From NCBI RefSeq assembly GCF_001664485.1, contig NZ_CP013635.1:372001-436000 (forward strand): DNA of 64,000 nt. The letters are read 5' to 3'. The notes below the pieces were generated by a model. The model worked only from the letters and a program-made list of their open reading frames with translations. It ran no database searches and had not been told where the DNA came from. Shown here in pieces: positions 54,631 through 63,204 of this stretch (positions are counted from its first letter, which is position 1; every line of letters begins with the position of its first letter). Source of the DNA: Rhizobium sp. N324 (GTDB lineage: Bacteria; Pseudomonadota; Alphaproteobacteria; Rhizobiales; Rhizobiaceae). The translations under genes were made by a program, and so were the position numbers.

Positions 54631-55546
54631 AATGCACCCATTTGCGCTGCATGTGGAACTGGAGGATGGTGAGCGCCATGATCATGACGAACATCACCCA
54701 GGCGAGAGCGGAGGCATAACCCATCTGGAAGTTGGTGAAGCCCTTCTGGTAGATGGCAAAGCCGAGGGTCGCCGTCGCCGAGCCCGGGCCGCCGCGCGTC
54801 ATCGCGAAGATTTCGTCGAAGACCTGCAGCGAGGTGATCGCCGTCATCACGGTCGCAAAGAAGACGGTCGGCGAGATCAGCGGCAGACGGATGCGCCAGA
54901 AGCGCTGCCAGGCGTTGGCGCCGTCGATCGTCGCCGCTTCGAGATAGTGCTTCGGCACCAGATCGAGGGCGGCGTTGAACATCACGACGTTGTAGCCGAC
55001 ATTGGCCCAGAGTGTGACGAGCACGACCGCCTGCATCGCCCAGCTCGAACTCAGCAGGAAATTCGGCAGGCCAAGGCCGAGCGCGCGGATGATGGTGTCG
55101 GCCAGTCCGTCCGGCGTGAAGATCAGCAGCCACACCACAGAGGCTGCGATCGTCGGCGTGAAGGTCGGCAGGAAGAAGATCACCCGGAAGATCGCCTTAC
55201 CGCGTTTCAGACTGGATATCCACACCGCCAGAGTCAGCGAGACGATGATGTTCACAGCCAGATACTCGACGGCGAAGAACAGCGTGTTCCGCAAGATGGC
55301 GTAGAAGGCCGGATCGACGGTGAAGAGTTTGATATAATTCTGAAATCCGACGAAGGACGGCGTCCAGATCAGTTGCCAGTTGGTGAAGGAGAGCGCCAGC
55401 GACGCCAGGATCGGCAGGGCCATGAAAATCATGAAGCCGAGAAAGCTCGGCAGCAGGAACAGCATGGCCGTCTGCGTCTCAGGTTTTAGAAAGCGCCGCG
55501 GCCGGCCGGGCTGCAGGGGAATTTCGGCGACGGCGCTTTGCGACAT
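54620..55546 (-). CDS. Carbohydrate ABC permease (MalF type), fucosidase locus
   Basis: This 308-residue protein has six membrane helices. The early helix is AMLFLLPSFLGFMIFMALP, and the coupling loop is KHYLEAATIDGANAWQRFWR. I chose the ATG at 55546, which has GGAGGAAGAC immediately before it; an in-frame ATG lies at 55567. With the MalG-type partner it forms the channel for the solute delivered by the binding protein encoded next upstream. Confidence 0.92.
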   Translation of the reverse strand: MSQSAVAEIPLQPGRPRRFLKPETQTAMLFLLPSFLGFMIFMALPILASLALSFTNWQLIWTPSFVGFQNYIKLFTVDPAFYAILRNTLFFAVEYLAVNIIVSLTLAVWISSLKRGKAIFRVIFFLPTFTPTIAASVVWLLIFTPDGLADTIIRALGLGLPNFLLSSSWAMQAVVLVTLWANVGYNVVMFNAALDLVPKHYLEAATIDGANAWQRFWRIRLPLISPTVFFATVMTAITSLQVFDEIFAMTRGGPGSATATLGFAIYQKGFTNFQMGYASALAWVMFVMIMALTILQFHMQRKWVHYDD

Positions 55547-55642
55547 GTCTTCCTCCATGCGCGGCAATCCTGCCGCGCTTTAAGCCCTTGTTTTCACGCA
55601 CGCCGTCATCGCAAAACCGCGCATATTTTTGCGTGACATGCT

Positions 55643-56863
55643 CTATTGCTGCGCAAGGCTCTGGATCGACTCCATCGTCTGCTTGGCGCCGGCGCTGCCG
55701 CCGAAGGCCGGCGGGAAATACTGGTTGAAGAGGTTTTCCACCGCCGCCCAGTTGTTGGTGATCACGTAGGGCACGGAATGCGCCAGGGAATAGTCGATCG
55801 CCTCGCCGCCATTGGTGATGTCCTTGGCCGCCACCTTGTACCAGGAGGATTGCGAGGCCGTGCGCGCCGGCAGCGCGCGGCCCTGTTCGGCGAGATATTG
55901 CAATGCCTCCGGGCTGGTCAGCACCTGGATCGCCTTCCAGGCCGCATCCTTGTTCTTACTCGTCGTGGCGATGCCGAAACCTGAGCCCGCCGTGACCGCC
56001 GTAAGCTCCGCCTCTCCACGCGGCAGGGAGGTGGAACCGATTTTGAACTTGACCTTGTCCTTCATGCCGATGATCGACCAGGGTCCGTCGACATACATGG
56101 CGACATTGCCCGAATAGAACCGGCCCTGGATGACCGTGCCGGCATCGGCGCTCGACGGCACCAGCGGCGCGACCTTGTCCTTGGCGGCAAAGCCGATCAC
56201 CTTCTCGGCCGCCGCAATGGCGCCCGGATTGGTCAGGTCGAGTTCTCCTGAATCATTGACATATTTATCGCCCCAGGCCGACGCCAGAACCGAATAATTC
56301 TGCGGTGTGATGCCGAATCCGTATTTGCCGTCCTTGGTGAGCTTCTTGGCGGCATCGGTGAATTCCGCAAGCGTCCAGCCCGGCTTCGGCAACGGAATGC
56401 CGGCGGCTTCGAGCGCGTCCTGGTTATAATAGATGACCCAGGGGCCGACATCGTAAGGTAGGCCGTAAAGCTGCTTGTCGACGGACATGCCGCCGATGAT
56501 CGAGGGGGTGAAAGCGCCGACGTCGAATTTGTCGGCCGCGATCCGGTCATTCAGAGGCTCAAGCAGCGAATAGAAATTCGGCATGCGCAGCGACTGCATG
56601 GAAACGATGTCGGCAAGCTGGCCCGATGCCGCCAGCACCGGCAGCCTTGTCCAGTAATCGACCCAGCCCGTCGTCGTCAGCGTCACCTTGATATCGGGAT
56701 ACTTGGCGGTGACCATATCGGCCAGGTGCTGCCAGCCCTTCGTATCGGCATCGGAACCGGTCCACATCTGCCAGGTCAGGGTCACCTGCTCGGCCGATGC
56801 GGTGGTTGCGAAAAGACTGCCGCCGATTGCGGCGAGCAAAAGCGTTTTCTTCAAAACCTTCAT
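55643..56863 (-). CDS. Extracellular solute-binding protein, fucosidase locus
   Basis: This 406-residue protein has a signal peptide (MKVLKKTLLLAAIGGSLFAT, ending ASA). It has a family 1 fold (VTLTWQMWTGSDADTKGW, YGLPYDVGPWVIYYNQDALE, NVAMYVDGPWSIIGM). It should bind a fucose-containing oligosaccharide, by context. The ATG at 56863 follows GGAGGGAGGAGAAACCC. It is the second gene of the GH29 operon, separated from the permeases by about 96 bases. Confidence 0.92.
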   Translation of the reverse strand: MKVLKKTLLLAAIGGSLFATTASAEQVTLTWQMWTGSDADTKGWQHLADMVTAKYPDIKVTLTTTGWVDYWTRLPVLAASGQLADIVSMQSLRMPNFYSLLEPLNDRIAADKFDVGAFTPSIIGGMSVDKQLYGLPYDVGPWVIYYNQDALEAAGIPLPKPGWTLAEFTDAAKKLTKDGKYGFGITPQNYSVLASAWGDKYVNDSGELDLTNPGAIAAAEKVIGFAAKDKVAPLVPSSADAGTVIQGRFYSGNVAMYVDGPWSIIGMKDKVKFKIGSTSLPRGEAELTAVTAGSGFGIATTSKNKDAAWKAIQVLTSPEALQYLAEQGRALPARTASQSSWYKVAAKDITNGGEAIDYSLAHSVPYVITNNWAAVENLFNQYFPPAFGGSAGAKQTMESIQSLAQQ

Positions 56864-56912
56864 GGGTTTCTCCTCCCTCCATGACGCAATGAACACGCGG
56901 ATGCGACCGAGT

Positions 56913-58232
56913 TCACGCCTTGAGGACGATCTCGATCACCGGGACGGTAACGTCAGGTCGCCGGACCGGCAGTTCGAACATGATCATGCCTTCAGGCACC
57001 ATCACGCCGATATTGGAATCCACATCCTTGGTATGGCTGAGCCAGCGCACTTCGCTGGCATCGTGCAGGAACTGCGCATAAGCGATCCTGTCGGCGAGGC
57101 CTTCGATGTGGATGTGGCGGTAGGGCCAGTTGTAGACGTGCAGATAGAGACGGTTGCCGCGCTCGGTGTAGCGGCATCCGGCCGGCACCGGCAAATCGGA
57201 TGGGCCGGCGCCGTAGATGGAGCGAGCGTTAACCGCCATCCAGTTCTGGTAGACTTCGAGCGCATCGACGGCGCGCGCGTCGAAGGTGCCGCGCCCGGTC
57301 GGGCCGACATTCATTAGCAGATTGCCGCCGAGCGCGACGGAATCAATCAGCAGTTGGATGATCTGTTCCGGGCTCTTCCAACTATCCTCGTCGCGGTGAT
57401 AGCCCCAGGAGCCACTGAAGGTGTGGCAGGCTTCCCAGAGCACGCCCTGGCTGGCGATGGCAGGCGCCACGCGCGGCGTATATTGCTCCGGCGTCGTCAC
57501 ATCGGGCAGCTTGCCCGGCGGCAGATCGAGACGGTTGTTGACGATGATTTCGGGCTGCAGCTCTCGCACCAGATCGATCAGCCGCTCGCTCTCCCAGTCG
57601 GCGCGTCCCTTGCCTGGCAAGCCATGATATTCGCGGCCGGGATAGCTGAAATCGAACCAGATGATGTCGATACGGCCGAATCCGGTCAGAAGCTCGCGCA
57701 CCTGCTCGCGCATATAGGCGGCGTAGTTGGCGACGTTGCGGCCGGCGTTCAGCGCCTTGGCCTCGGGATGGTTGCGCAAGGGATGGTGGACGTCGATCGG
57801 GAAGTCCGGGTGGTGCCAGTCGAGCAATGAATAATAGAAGCCGATCTTCAGCCCCTCGGCGCGAAAGGCTTCGACCAGCGGCGTCAGCAGATCCCTGCCG
57901 CAGGGCGTGTTCGGCGCCTTGTAATCCGTCGCCTTGCTGTCCCAGAGGCAGAAGCCCTCGTGATGTTTGGTCGTCACCACGACATATTTCATGCCAGCGA
58001 GACGCGCCCGGCGCGCCCACTCCTTGGGATCGTACAGATCGGGATCGAAATTGTCGAAATAGCGCTGGTAATGCTCGTCGGTCAGCTCTTCGCGGTTTTT
58101 CAGCCACTCGTGCCGGGCTCCGAGAGCATAGAGGCCCCAATGGATGAACATGCCCAGTCTGTCATGGCTGAACCAGGCGTGCTTACCCGCTCCCGACACC
58201 TGATTTTGCGGCTGGCGCTCCGAACTCGTCAC
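56913..58232 (-). CDS. Alpha-L-fucosidase (GH29), cytosolic
   Basis: This 439-residue enzyme has the GH29 motifs MFIHWGLYALG (28-38), VTTKHHEGFCLWDS (86-99) and IIWFDFSYPG (190-199). Asp194 is the expected nucleophile. It removes terminal alpha-L-fucose. No signal peptide is present, so it acts on imported oligosaccharide in the cytosol, unlike many secreted fucosidases. It heads an operon with a binding protein and two permeases. It is divergent from the LacI gene, with a LacI-type site in its promoter region. Confidence 0.92.
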   Translation of the reverse strand: MTSSERQPQNQVSGAGKHAWFSHDRLGMFIHWGLYALGARHEWLKNREELTDEHYQRYFDNFDPDLYDPKEWARRARLAGMKYVVVTTKHHEGFCLWDSKATDYKAPNTPCGRDLLTPLVEAFRAEGLKIGFYYSLLDWHHPDFPIDVHHPLRNHPEAKALNAGRNVANYAAYMREQVRELLTGFGRIDIIWFDFSYPGREYHGLPGKGRADWESERLIDLVRELQPEIIVNNRLDLPPGKLPDVTTPEQYTPRVAPAIASQGVLWEACHTFSGSWGYHRDEDSWKSPEQIIQLLIDSVALGGNLLMNVGPTGRGTFDARAVDALEVYQNWMAVNARSIYGAGPSDLPVPAGCRYTERGNRLYLHVYNWPYRHIHIEGLADRIAYAQFLHDASEVRWLSHTKDVDSNIGVMVPEGMIMFELPVRRPDVTVPVIEIVLKA

Positions 58233-58269
58233 AGGTTTCTCCTCCCTGTTTTCCGGCCCGACATCATAT

Positions 58270-58281
58270 CGAACCGGTTCG
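58270..58281. promoter_or_regulatory. LacI operator, fucosidase promoter
   Basis: CGAACCGGTTCG is a perfect 12-bp palindrome, 38 bases upstream of the fucosidase start. Its core GAACCGGTTC recurs at 58422. Confidence 0.78.
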
Positions 58282-58421
58282 GTGATTGAACATCTTCCTT
58301 GCTGTCCGACCTGTCAAGCCGATTCCACCACAACTGCCTTCGAAAAGTTTTCCGGCTTTGAGAGGCCATCTCAGGCAAGCCTGTTGCAGCGGGACATAGA
58401 AACTGACATAACAAGGCTTTA

Positions 58422-58431
58422 GAACCGGTTC
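58422..58431. promoter_or_regulatory. LacI operator, at the lacI-type gene start
   Basis: GAACCGGTTC repeats the core of the first site, 7 bases before the ATG of the LacI gene, on its ribosome-binding region. Binding here would block its own expression. Confidence 0.75.
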
Positions 58432-58438
58432 GATAGAC

Positions 58439-59446
58439 ATGACGACCATACGAGATGTCGCGCGCCTTGCGGGGGTTTCGATCTCGACCGTCTCGCTCGC
58501 GCTCAACAGCCCGAAACGTGTCGGCGCAGAGACGCTCGACCGCATCCAGCAAGCGATCAAATCGACCGGCTACCGCATCGATCCGGTGGCCCAGACGCTG
58601 GCGCGCGGCCGCAGTTCGCTGATCGGTTTCGTTTCGGCCAATCTCGGCAACATGTTCTTCGGCGACATCCGCCGGGAGATCGAGCACCAGGCGCTCGACC
58701 ACGGCTATTTCGTCCTGATCGCCGATTCTTCCGGCCGGGCCGAACTCGAACGGGCCTTGCTGGAGCGGATGGAAGCGCAGAAGATCGCCGGCATCGCGCT
58801 GGCGACAAACGGCCACGGCGCGGAATACGCGGCGTTCCTGCGCGACTTCAAGACCCCGATCGTGATGTTCGACCAGAAGGTGGAGGGCGCGGAACGCGAT
58901 TTCGTCGGCTCCGACAATCCGCTGACGACGACCATCCTGACCGAGCATCTGCTGCAACTCGGCCATCGGCGCATCGGCTTCATTTCCGGCCCCTCCGGCC
59001 TGCATACAGCCGATGAGCGCCTGAAGGGCTTTATGGATACGATGTCGGCCGCCGGCGTGGATGTCGACCCGTCGCTGGTGGTGGAAGGCGGCTACACCAG
59101 GACCGGCGGCCATGCGCAGGCGATGCGGCTGCTCACCCGCCGCGACCGGCCGACCGCCATCATCGGCGCCAACAACATGATGGGCCTGGCAGCATTGCAG
59201 GTGATGCAGGAAATGGGCTTCCGCTGCCCCGACGACGTATCGCTGGCGATGGTCGACGACGTGCCCTGGAGCAACGTCATCACGCCGCGCATCACGATGG
59301 TCGTGCAGGATGCCCAGAAGCTCGGCGACCTCGCAGCCCAGCGCCTGCTGGCACGGATCGCAAGCCCCGAGGCCGCCGCCGAGCCGCCGCAGGATTTTAT
59401 CCTGACGCCGAGATTCGTGCGCGGGGAGTCGACCAGGCGGCTTTGA
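58439..59446 (+). CDS. LacI-family repressor of the fucosidase operon
   Basis: This 335-residue protein has a LacI helix-turn-helix at residues 3-22 (IRDVARLAGVSISTVSLAL) and a sensor domain with IAGIALATNGHGAEYAAF, HLLQLGHRRIGFISGPSG and VSLAMVDDVPWSNVITPRI. It is divergent from the fucosidase gene. The two GAACCGGTTC sites fit an autoregulated repressor that controls both promoters. The inducer is likely fucose or a fucosylated sugar. Confidence 0.9.
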   Translation: MTTIRDVARLAGVSISTVSLALNSPKRVGAETLDRIQQAIKSTGYRIDPVAQTLARGRSSLIGFVSANLGNMFFGDIRREIEHQALDHGYFVLIADSSGRAELERALLERMEAQKIAGIALATNGHGAEYAAFLRDFKTPIVMFDQKVEGAERDFVGSDNPLTTTILTEHLLQLGHRRIGFISGPSGLHTADERLKGFMDTMSAAGVDVDPSLVVEGGYTRTGGHAQAMRLLTRRDRPTAIIGANNMMGLAALQVMQEMGFRCPDDVSLAMVDDVPWSNVITPRITMVVQDAQKLGDLAAQRLLARIASPEAAAEPPQDFILTPRFVRGESTRRL

Positions 59447-59511
59447 GCAACTCTCAGCCGGCAGCGCTTCTGGAGGACACTTTCAATAACGTGCCCAACC
59501 CCTGTCGTTTT

Positions 59512-59787
59512 TTACCGGTCTTCACGCGTATGCCAGAGCCGCAATACATAGATGGCCGACTGCTGTATTTCATAACGTAGCTCGTAGTGACCAACGAGAA
59601 TGCGGCGGACCTCCCGAGGATCGAACTCCTCCAGCCGCTCGCCAAGGCGCGGCTGCTCAAGCAGCCGCAGCGGCGCTGCCGTCAAGGCCTGCACAGTCCG
59701 AGCCGCCGCCTGTCGATTGACCGGAGCGAGAAAGGCATAGAGGCGGCCAATGTCCGAGACCGCTTTGCTCGTCCATTTGAGTTCCAT
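59512..59787 (-). CDS. RelE/ParE-type toxin
   Basis: This 91-residue protein starts MELKWTSKAVSDIGRLYAFL. The C-terminal RRILVGHYELRYEI and IYVLRLWHTREDR match the RelE/ParE fold. It would block translation or DNA gyrase; subtype is not clear from motifs alone. Its ATG shares a base with the antitoxin stop (TAATG), so expression is coupled. It is convergent with the LacI gene. Confidence 0.87.
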   Translation of the reverse strand: MELKWTSKAVSDIGRLYAFLAPVNRQAAARTVQALTAAPLRLLEQPRLGERLEEFDPREVRRILVGHYELRYEIQQSAIYVLRLWHTREDR

Positions 59788-60050
59788 TAACGAGGCAGCG
59801 AAACCGGCGCGTCACTGTCGAGACTATCGGCCCAGGCCTGGACGGACTGATGATCGACCACTTTGCCTTCATCCACATCAGCCAGCGCTTCCAGCGTCAA
59901 ACGGCGACGCTCCTCCTCCTGATCGATCCATGCCGTCAACGCCTGCTTGACGATCCAGCCGCGCGAGCGCTCAAGCCTCGCGGCGAGTTGATCGACCTTT
60001 TGCGCAAGGGACAGGGGAACATGCGCAGTCAGCACTTTGGTTTCCATCAA
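59787..60050 (-). CDS. Ribbon-helix-helix (CopG-type) antitoxin
   Basis: This 87-residue protein has an RHH motif at residues 4-45 (TKVLTAHVPLSLAQKVDQL, SRGWIVKQALTAWIDQEEE). The acidic C-terminus (ALADVDEGKVVDHQSVQAW) likely wraps the toxin. It overlaps the toxin start by one base. Tandem inverted repeats lie just upstream, consistent with RHH autorepression. Two adjacent ATGs are possible starts. Confidence 0.87.
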   Translation of the reverse strand: MMETKVLTAHVPLSLAQKVDQLAARLERSRGWIVKQALTAWIDQEEERRRLTLEALADVDEGKVVDHQSVQAWADSLDSDAPVSLPR

Positions 60051-60064
60051 AACCTCCTTTCAAT

Positions 60065-60097
60065 CATAATCAATCATAGTGATTGGTTCCGATTATG
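60065..60097. promoter_or_regulatory. Antitoxin operator region
   Basis: Two overlapping perfect inverted repeats are present: CATAATC (60065-60071) with GATTATG (60091-60097), and CAATCA (60071-60076) with TGATTG (60080-60085). They lie 15-47 bases upstream of the antitoxin ATG, over its likely promoter. Confidence 0.6.
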
Positions 60098-60159
60098 TCC
60101 AATGTCGAACCCCATGAATGGTAGCGCTCTTTTCCTCCATTGAAAGAAAGGAAAATTTG

Positions 60160-60173
60160 TCATACATGTGTGA
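60160..60173. promoter_or_regulatory. FadR-type operator before the GntR gene
   Basis: TCATACATGTGTGA is a 14-bp near-palindrome, with one mismatched pair around ACATGT. It lies about 75 bases before the start of the FadR-type regulator. Confidence 0.5.
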
Positions 60174-60247
60174 TGAATCAGGATGTCGCATGTCACCGAT
60201 CTTGGCAGCATCCGGATCAAAGCCGGAGCGGGGGTCAAGGCGTGGCT

Positions 60248-60976
60248 ATGCAGATGAAGGATCGCAGCAGAGGCACGGGATCGCTGGTCTCGCAGGTCGG
60301 CGAAAGCCTTCGGCAGGCGATCCTCAGCGGCCAGTATGCCGCCGGCGACAAGCTTCCGAGCGAGCATGAACTCACCGAGACGCACAGCGTCAGCCGCACC
60401 GTGGTGCGCGAAGCGGTTGCTGCGCTTCGTTCCGACGGACTGGTCGAGGTGCGTCAGGGCGCAGGCATTTTCGTGATCGGCGCTGATCCGGCGCTGTCAG
60501 GCCGAAAGGTCGACAAGGCCCGCGTCGCCTCCGATCTGGAAGTGCTCGAAATCCGAACGCCTGTCGAGATCGAGGCGGCGGGACTTGCCGCCTTGCGTCG
60601 CTCGCCGGCGCAGGAGGAGGCGATTTTCGAATGCCACCGGAAAATCCTCCAGCGCATCGAGACGGATCAATCCATCCGCGAGGCGGATCTCGACCTTCAT
60701 GTGGCGATCGCCGAGGCGACGAACAACCCGCTGTTCAAGCACTTCCTGGAATCGCAGGGAACCGTGATCATTCCGCAGTCGCGGCTCGTTCCGGAAACGA
60801 GAACCGCCGAGCAGACCGCTTACCGAAAGCTGATCCACAGGGAACACGAAGCGATCGTCATGGCCATCTCGGACAGGGACGATCAGGCGGCGCGCAACGC
60901 CATGCGCGAGCATCTGGTCGGCAGCCAGGCCAGATACCGCAACCTGCTGAAGGATCTGCGAAGCTTTACGAGCTGA
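60248..60976 (+). CDS. GntR/FadR-family transcriptional regulator
   Basis: This 242-residue protein has an N-terminal GntR winged helix (GESLRQAILSGQYAAGDKLP, SRTVVREAVAALRSDGLVEV) at about 18-72. A C-terminal FCD domain (ADLDLHVAIAEATNNPLFKH, with metal-ligand-like His) follows. It is of the FadR type that senses organic acids. The ATG at 60248 is chosen; the frame extends back to 60140 across the putative operator. It precedes the NitT/TauT transporter operon by 290 bases and may control it. Confidence 0.85.
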   Translation: MQMKDRSRGTGSLVSQVGESLRQAILSGQYAAGDKLPSEHELTETHSVSRTVVREAVAALRSDGLVEVRQGAGIFVIGADPALSGRKVDKARVASDLEVLEIRTPVEIEAAGLAALRRSPAQEEAIFECHRKILQRIETDQSIREADLDLHVAIAEATNNPLFKHFLESQGTVIIPQSRLVPETRTAEQTAYRKLIHREHEAIVMAISDRDDQAARNAMREHLVGSQARYRNLLKDLRSFTS

Positions 60977-61266
60977 GGCCCGCGAGAAGCGCTGCCAGCG
61001 CTACAGGTTTTCCGGGATTCACCAGCCAACCCGCCATCTGAACATGGGCTTGGGGAGCGAAGCTGCTGGCCGGTTTACGCAGCCGCCTTTATTGTGATGG
61101 CCACTGCCCAGCGCGCATCACCGGGATGCATGGCGGACTGTTTACCGCCGTCTGCGGCTGAAAGCTAACTGAAAGCTTCGAGGTCATAGGAAAGGGCAGC
61201 ATCGTGGAGGAGACACGGTCGAAGTGGCGAGACGACGATGCAGCACACCACCAGGAGGAGATATCA

Positions 61267-62280
61267 ATGCGTTCTTCACGCAGCCTTTTTCACACCGTCG
61301 CTTTTTCCGCGCTGCTGACCGCGGCATCCTTTGCCACAACGGCGGCCCACGCGGCCGACAAGATCACCATCATGGTCGGCGGCTATGAGAAGCAGATCTA
61401 TCTGCCCGCCAAACTCGCTGAATCCCTCGGTTACTTCAAGGACGAGGGTCTCGACGTCGAGCTCCTGAACGAAGCTGCCGGCGTCGATGCCGAAAACCAG
61501 TTGCTGGCAGGCGCCGTCCAGGGTGTCGTCGGCTTCTACGATCACTGCGTAGACCTGCAGGCCAAGGGCAAATTCGTCGAATCCCTCGTCCAGTTCAGCC
61601 AGGCGCCGGGTGAGGTCGAGATGGTCTCGAGCAAGCATCCTGACATCAAGTCGCCGGCCGATTTCAAAGGCAAGACCCTCGGCGTGACCGGCCTCGGCTC
61701 GTCCACCAACTTCCTGACGCTCTTCATGGCCTCGAAGGCCGGCCTGCAGCCGGGTGACGTCGTCACCGTTCCCGTCGGTGCCGGCGGCACGTTCATCGCC
61801 GCCATGCAGCAGGATCAGATCCAGGCCGGCATGACGACGGAGCCGACGATCTCGCGCCTCGTCAAAACAGGCGAAGCCAGCGTTCTCGTCGACATGCGCA
61901 CAGTCGAATCGACCCGAAAGGCGCTCGGCGGCACCTATCCGGCCGCCTCGCTCTACATGGAAACCGCCTGGGTCGACGGGCACAAGGACGAGGCGCAGAA
62001 GCTCGCCAACGCCTTCGTCAAAACGCTGCGATACATCAACACGCATTCCGCCGCCGAGATCGCGGACAAGATGCCGAAGGACTTCTACGTCGGCGACAAG
62101 GACGGCTACATCAAGGCTCTCGACGAGGGCAAGGGCATGTTCACGCCGGACGGCGTGATGCCGGAAGACGGTCCGAAGACCGTGCTTGCCGTGCTCTCGG
62201 AATTCTCCAAGAACGTCAAGGGCAAGCAGATCGACCTTTCCAAGACCTACACGACGGAATTCGTCAAGAACGTCCAGTAA
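61267..62280 (+). CDS. NitT/TauT-type (NMT1/THI5-like) ABC substrate-binding protein
   Basis: This 337-residue protein has a signal peptide ending THAHA-like at AAHAA and starts mature ADKITIMVGGYEKQIYLPA. The NMT1-like fold is shown by AESLGYFKDEGLDVELLNEA, GKTLGVTGLGSSTNFLTLF and the GMTTEPTISRLVKTGE region. The family binds nitrate, sulfonates, pyrimidine precursors or aromatic acids; the ligand is unknown. CAGGAGGAGATATCA precedes the ATG at 61267. A strong hairpin separates it from the ATPase gene. Confidence 0.87.
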   Translation: MRSSRSLFHTVAFSALLTAASFATTAAHAADKITIMVGGYEKQIYLPAKLAESLGYFKDEGLDVELLNEAAGVDAENQLLAGAVQGVVGFYDHCVDLQAKGKFVESLVQFSQAPGEVEMVSSKHPDIKSPADFKGKTLGVTGLGSSTNFLTLFMASKAGLQPGDVVTVPVGAGGTFIAAMQQDQIQAGMTTEPTISRLVKTGEASVLVDMRTVESTRKALGGTYPAASLYMETAWVDGHKDEAQKLANAFVKTLRYINTHSAAEIADKMPKDFYVGDKDGYIKALDEGKGMFTPDGVMPEDGPKTVLAVLSEFSKNVKGKQIDLSKTYTTEFVKNVQ

Positions 62281-62289
62281 GTCAGTCGC

Positions 62290-62318
62290 GCCGCTCCCGG
62301 CTCCCAAGCGGGAGCGGC
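62290..62318 (+). terminator. Intercistronic hairpin after the NitT-type binding protein
   Basis: GCCGCTCCCG (62290-62299) pairs perfectly with CGGGAGCGGC (62309-62318). It lies 10 bases after the stop and before the ATPase gene. It probably limits read-through or protects the binding-protein mRNA. Confidence 0.65.
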
Positions 62319-62374
62319 CTCCGTTCGATCATGGGCTTTGCGTGCGCGCCCTCAAGCACGCCTCAGGTATCACC

Positions 62375-63193
62375 ATGCAACAGGACAACAAACAGATCCC
62401 GGCGATCGAGCTGATCAATGTCAGCCGGCGCTTCGTCTCGCCGACCGGAAAATCCCTGACTGCGCTGCGCGATTTCAACATGACGGTCGCCCGCGGCGAG
62501 TTCGTCGCCGTCGTCGGCCCGACCGGCTGCGGCAAATCGACGACGCTCAATCTGGTGACGGGTCTCGCACGCCCCTCCGCCGGCGAAGTCCGCCTGATGG
62601 GCGGGCCGATCACCGGCATCGATCCGCGTGTCGGCTTCGCCTTCCAGACCGATGCGCTGTTTCCCTGGAAAAACGTCATCGACAACGTCATGGCCGGGCC
62701 GCTGTTCCGCGGCAAGTCTCGCGCCGAGGCTGAGAAGCTGGCCCGCGACTGGCTGGCGCGCGTCGGCCTGTCGAAGTTTCTCCATCACTATCCCCATCAG
62801 CTATCGGGGGGCATGCGCAAGCGCGTCTCGCTGGCACAGACTTTCATCAACGAGCCGGAGATCCTGCTGATGGACGAGCCCTTCTCGGCACTCGACGTGC
62901 AGACCCGCACCGTCATGCATGAGGAGCTCCTGAAGCTGTGGGCGGAGCGCAAGGCCTCGGTTGTCTTCGTTACCCACGATCTCGAAGAGGCCGTGGCGCT
63001 CGCCGACAAGGTCTATGTGCTCACCGCCGGTCCTGCGACGGTCAAGTCGGTCTACACCATCGATCTTCCCCGCCCCCGCGTCGTGTCGGAGATCCGCTAC
63101 GAACAGAACTTCATCGACTACTGCAAGACGATCTGGGAGGACCTGCGCGAAGAGGTCGAAACCAGCTACCGCCGCGCCAGCGAAGCGGCCTGA
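62375..63193 (+). CDS. ABC transporter ATP-binding protein (NitT/TauT type)
   Basis: This 272-residue protein has Walker A GPTGCGKST (48-56), the signature LSGGMRKRV (143-151), Walker B ILLMDEP (163-169) and the switch VFVTHDLEEAV. The GGM variant of the signature is usual in SsuB/TauB-like importers. I chose the ATG at 62375, since the frame extends into the binding-protein gene. It is followed after 11 bases by the permease gene. Confidence 0.92.
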   Translation: MQQDNKQIPAIELINVSRRFVSPTGKSLTALRDFNMTVARGEFVAVVGPTGCGKSTTLNLVTGLARPSAGEVRLMGGPITGIDPRVGFAFQTDALFPWKNVIDNVMAGPLFRGKSRAEAEKLARDWLARVGLSKFLHHYPHQLSGGMRKRVSLAQTFINEPEILLMDEPFSALDVQTRTVMHEELLKLWAERKASVVFVTHDLEEAVALADKVYVLTAGPATVKSVYTIDLPRPRVVSEIRYEQNFIDYCKTIWEDLREEVETSYRRASEAA

Positions 63194-63204
63194 GGGAGGA
63201 CATC

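Noticed and set aside
60977..61266. Possible thiamine-pyrophosphate riboswitch before the NMT1-like transporter
   Set aside because: I looked for the CTGAGA and related conserved segments and found none. The family also serves many non-thiamine ligands.
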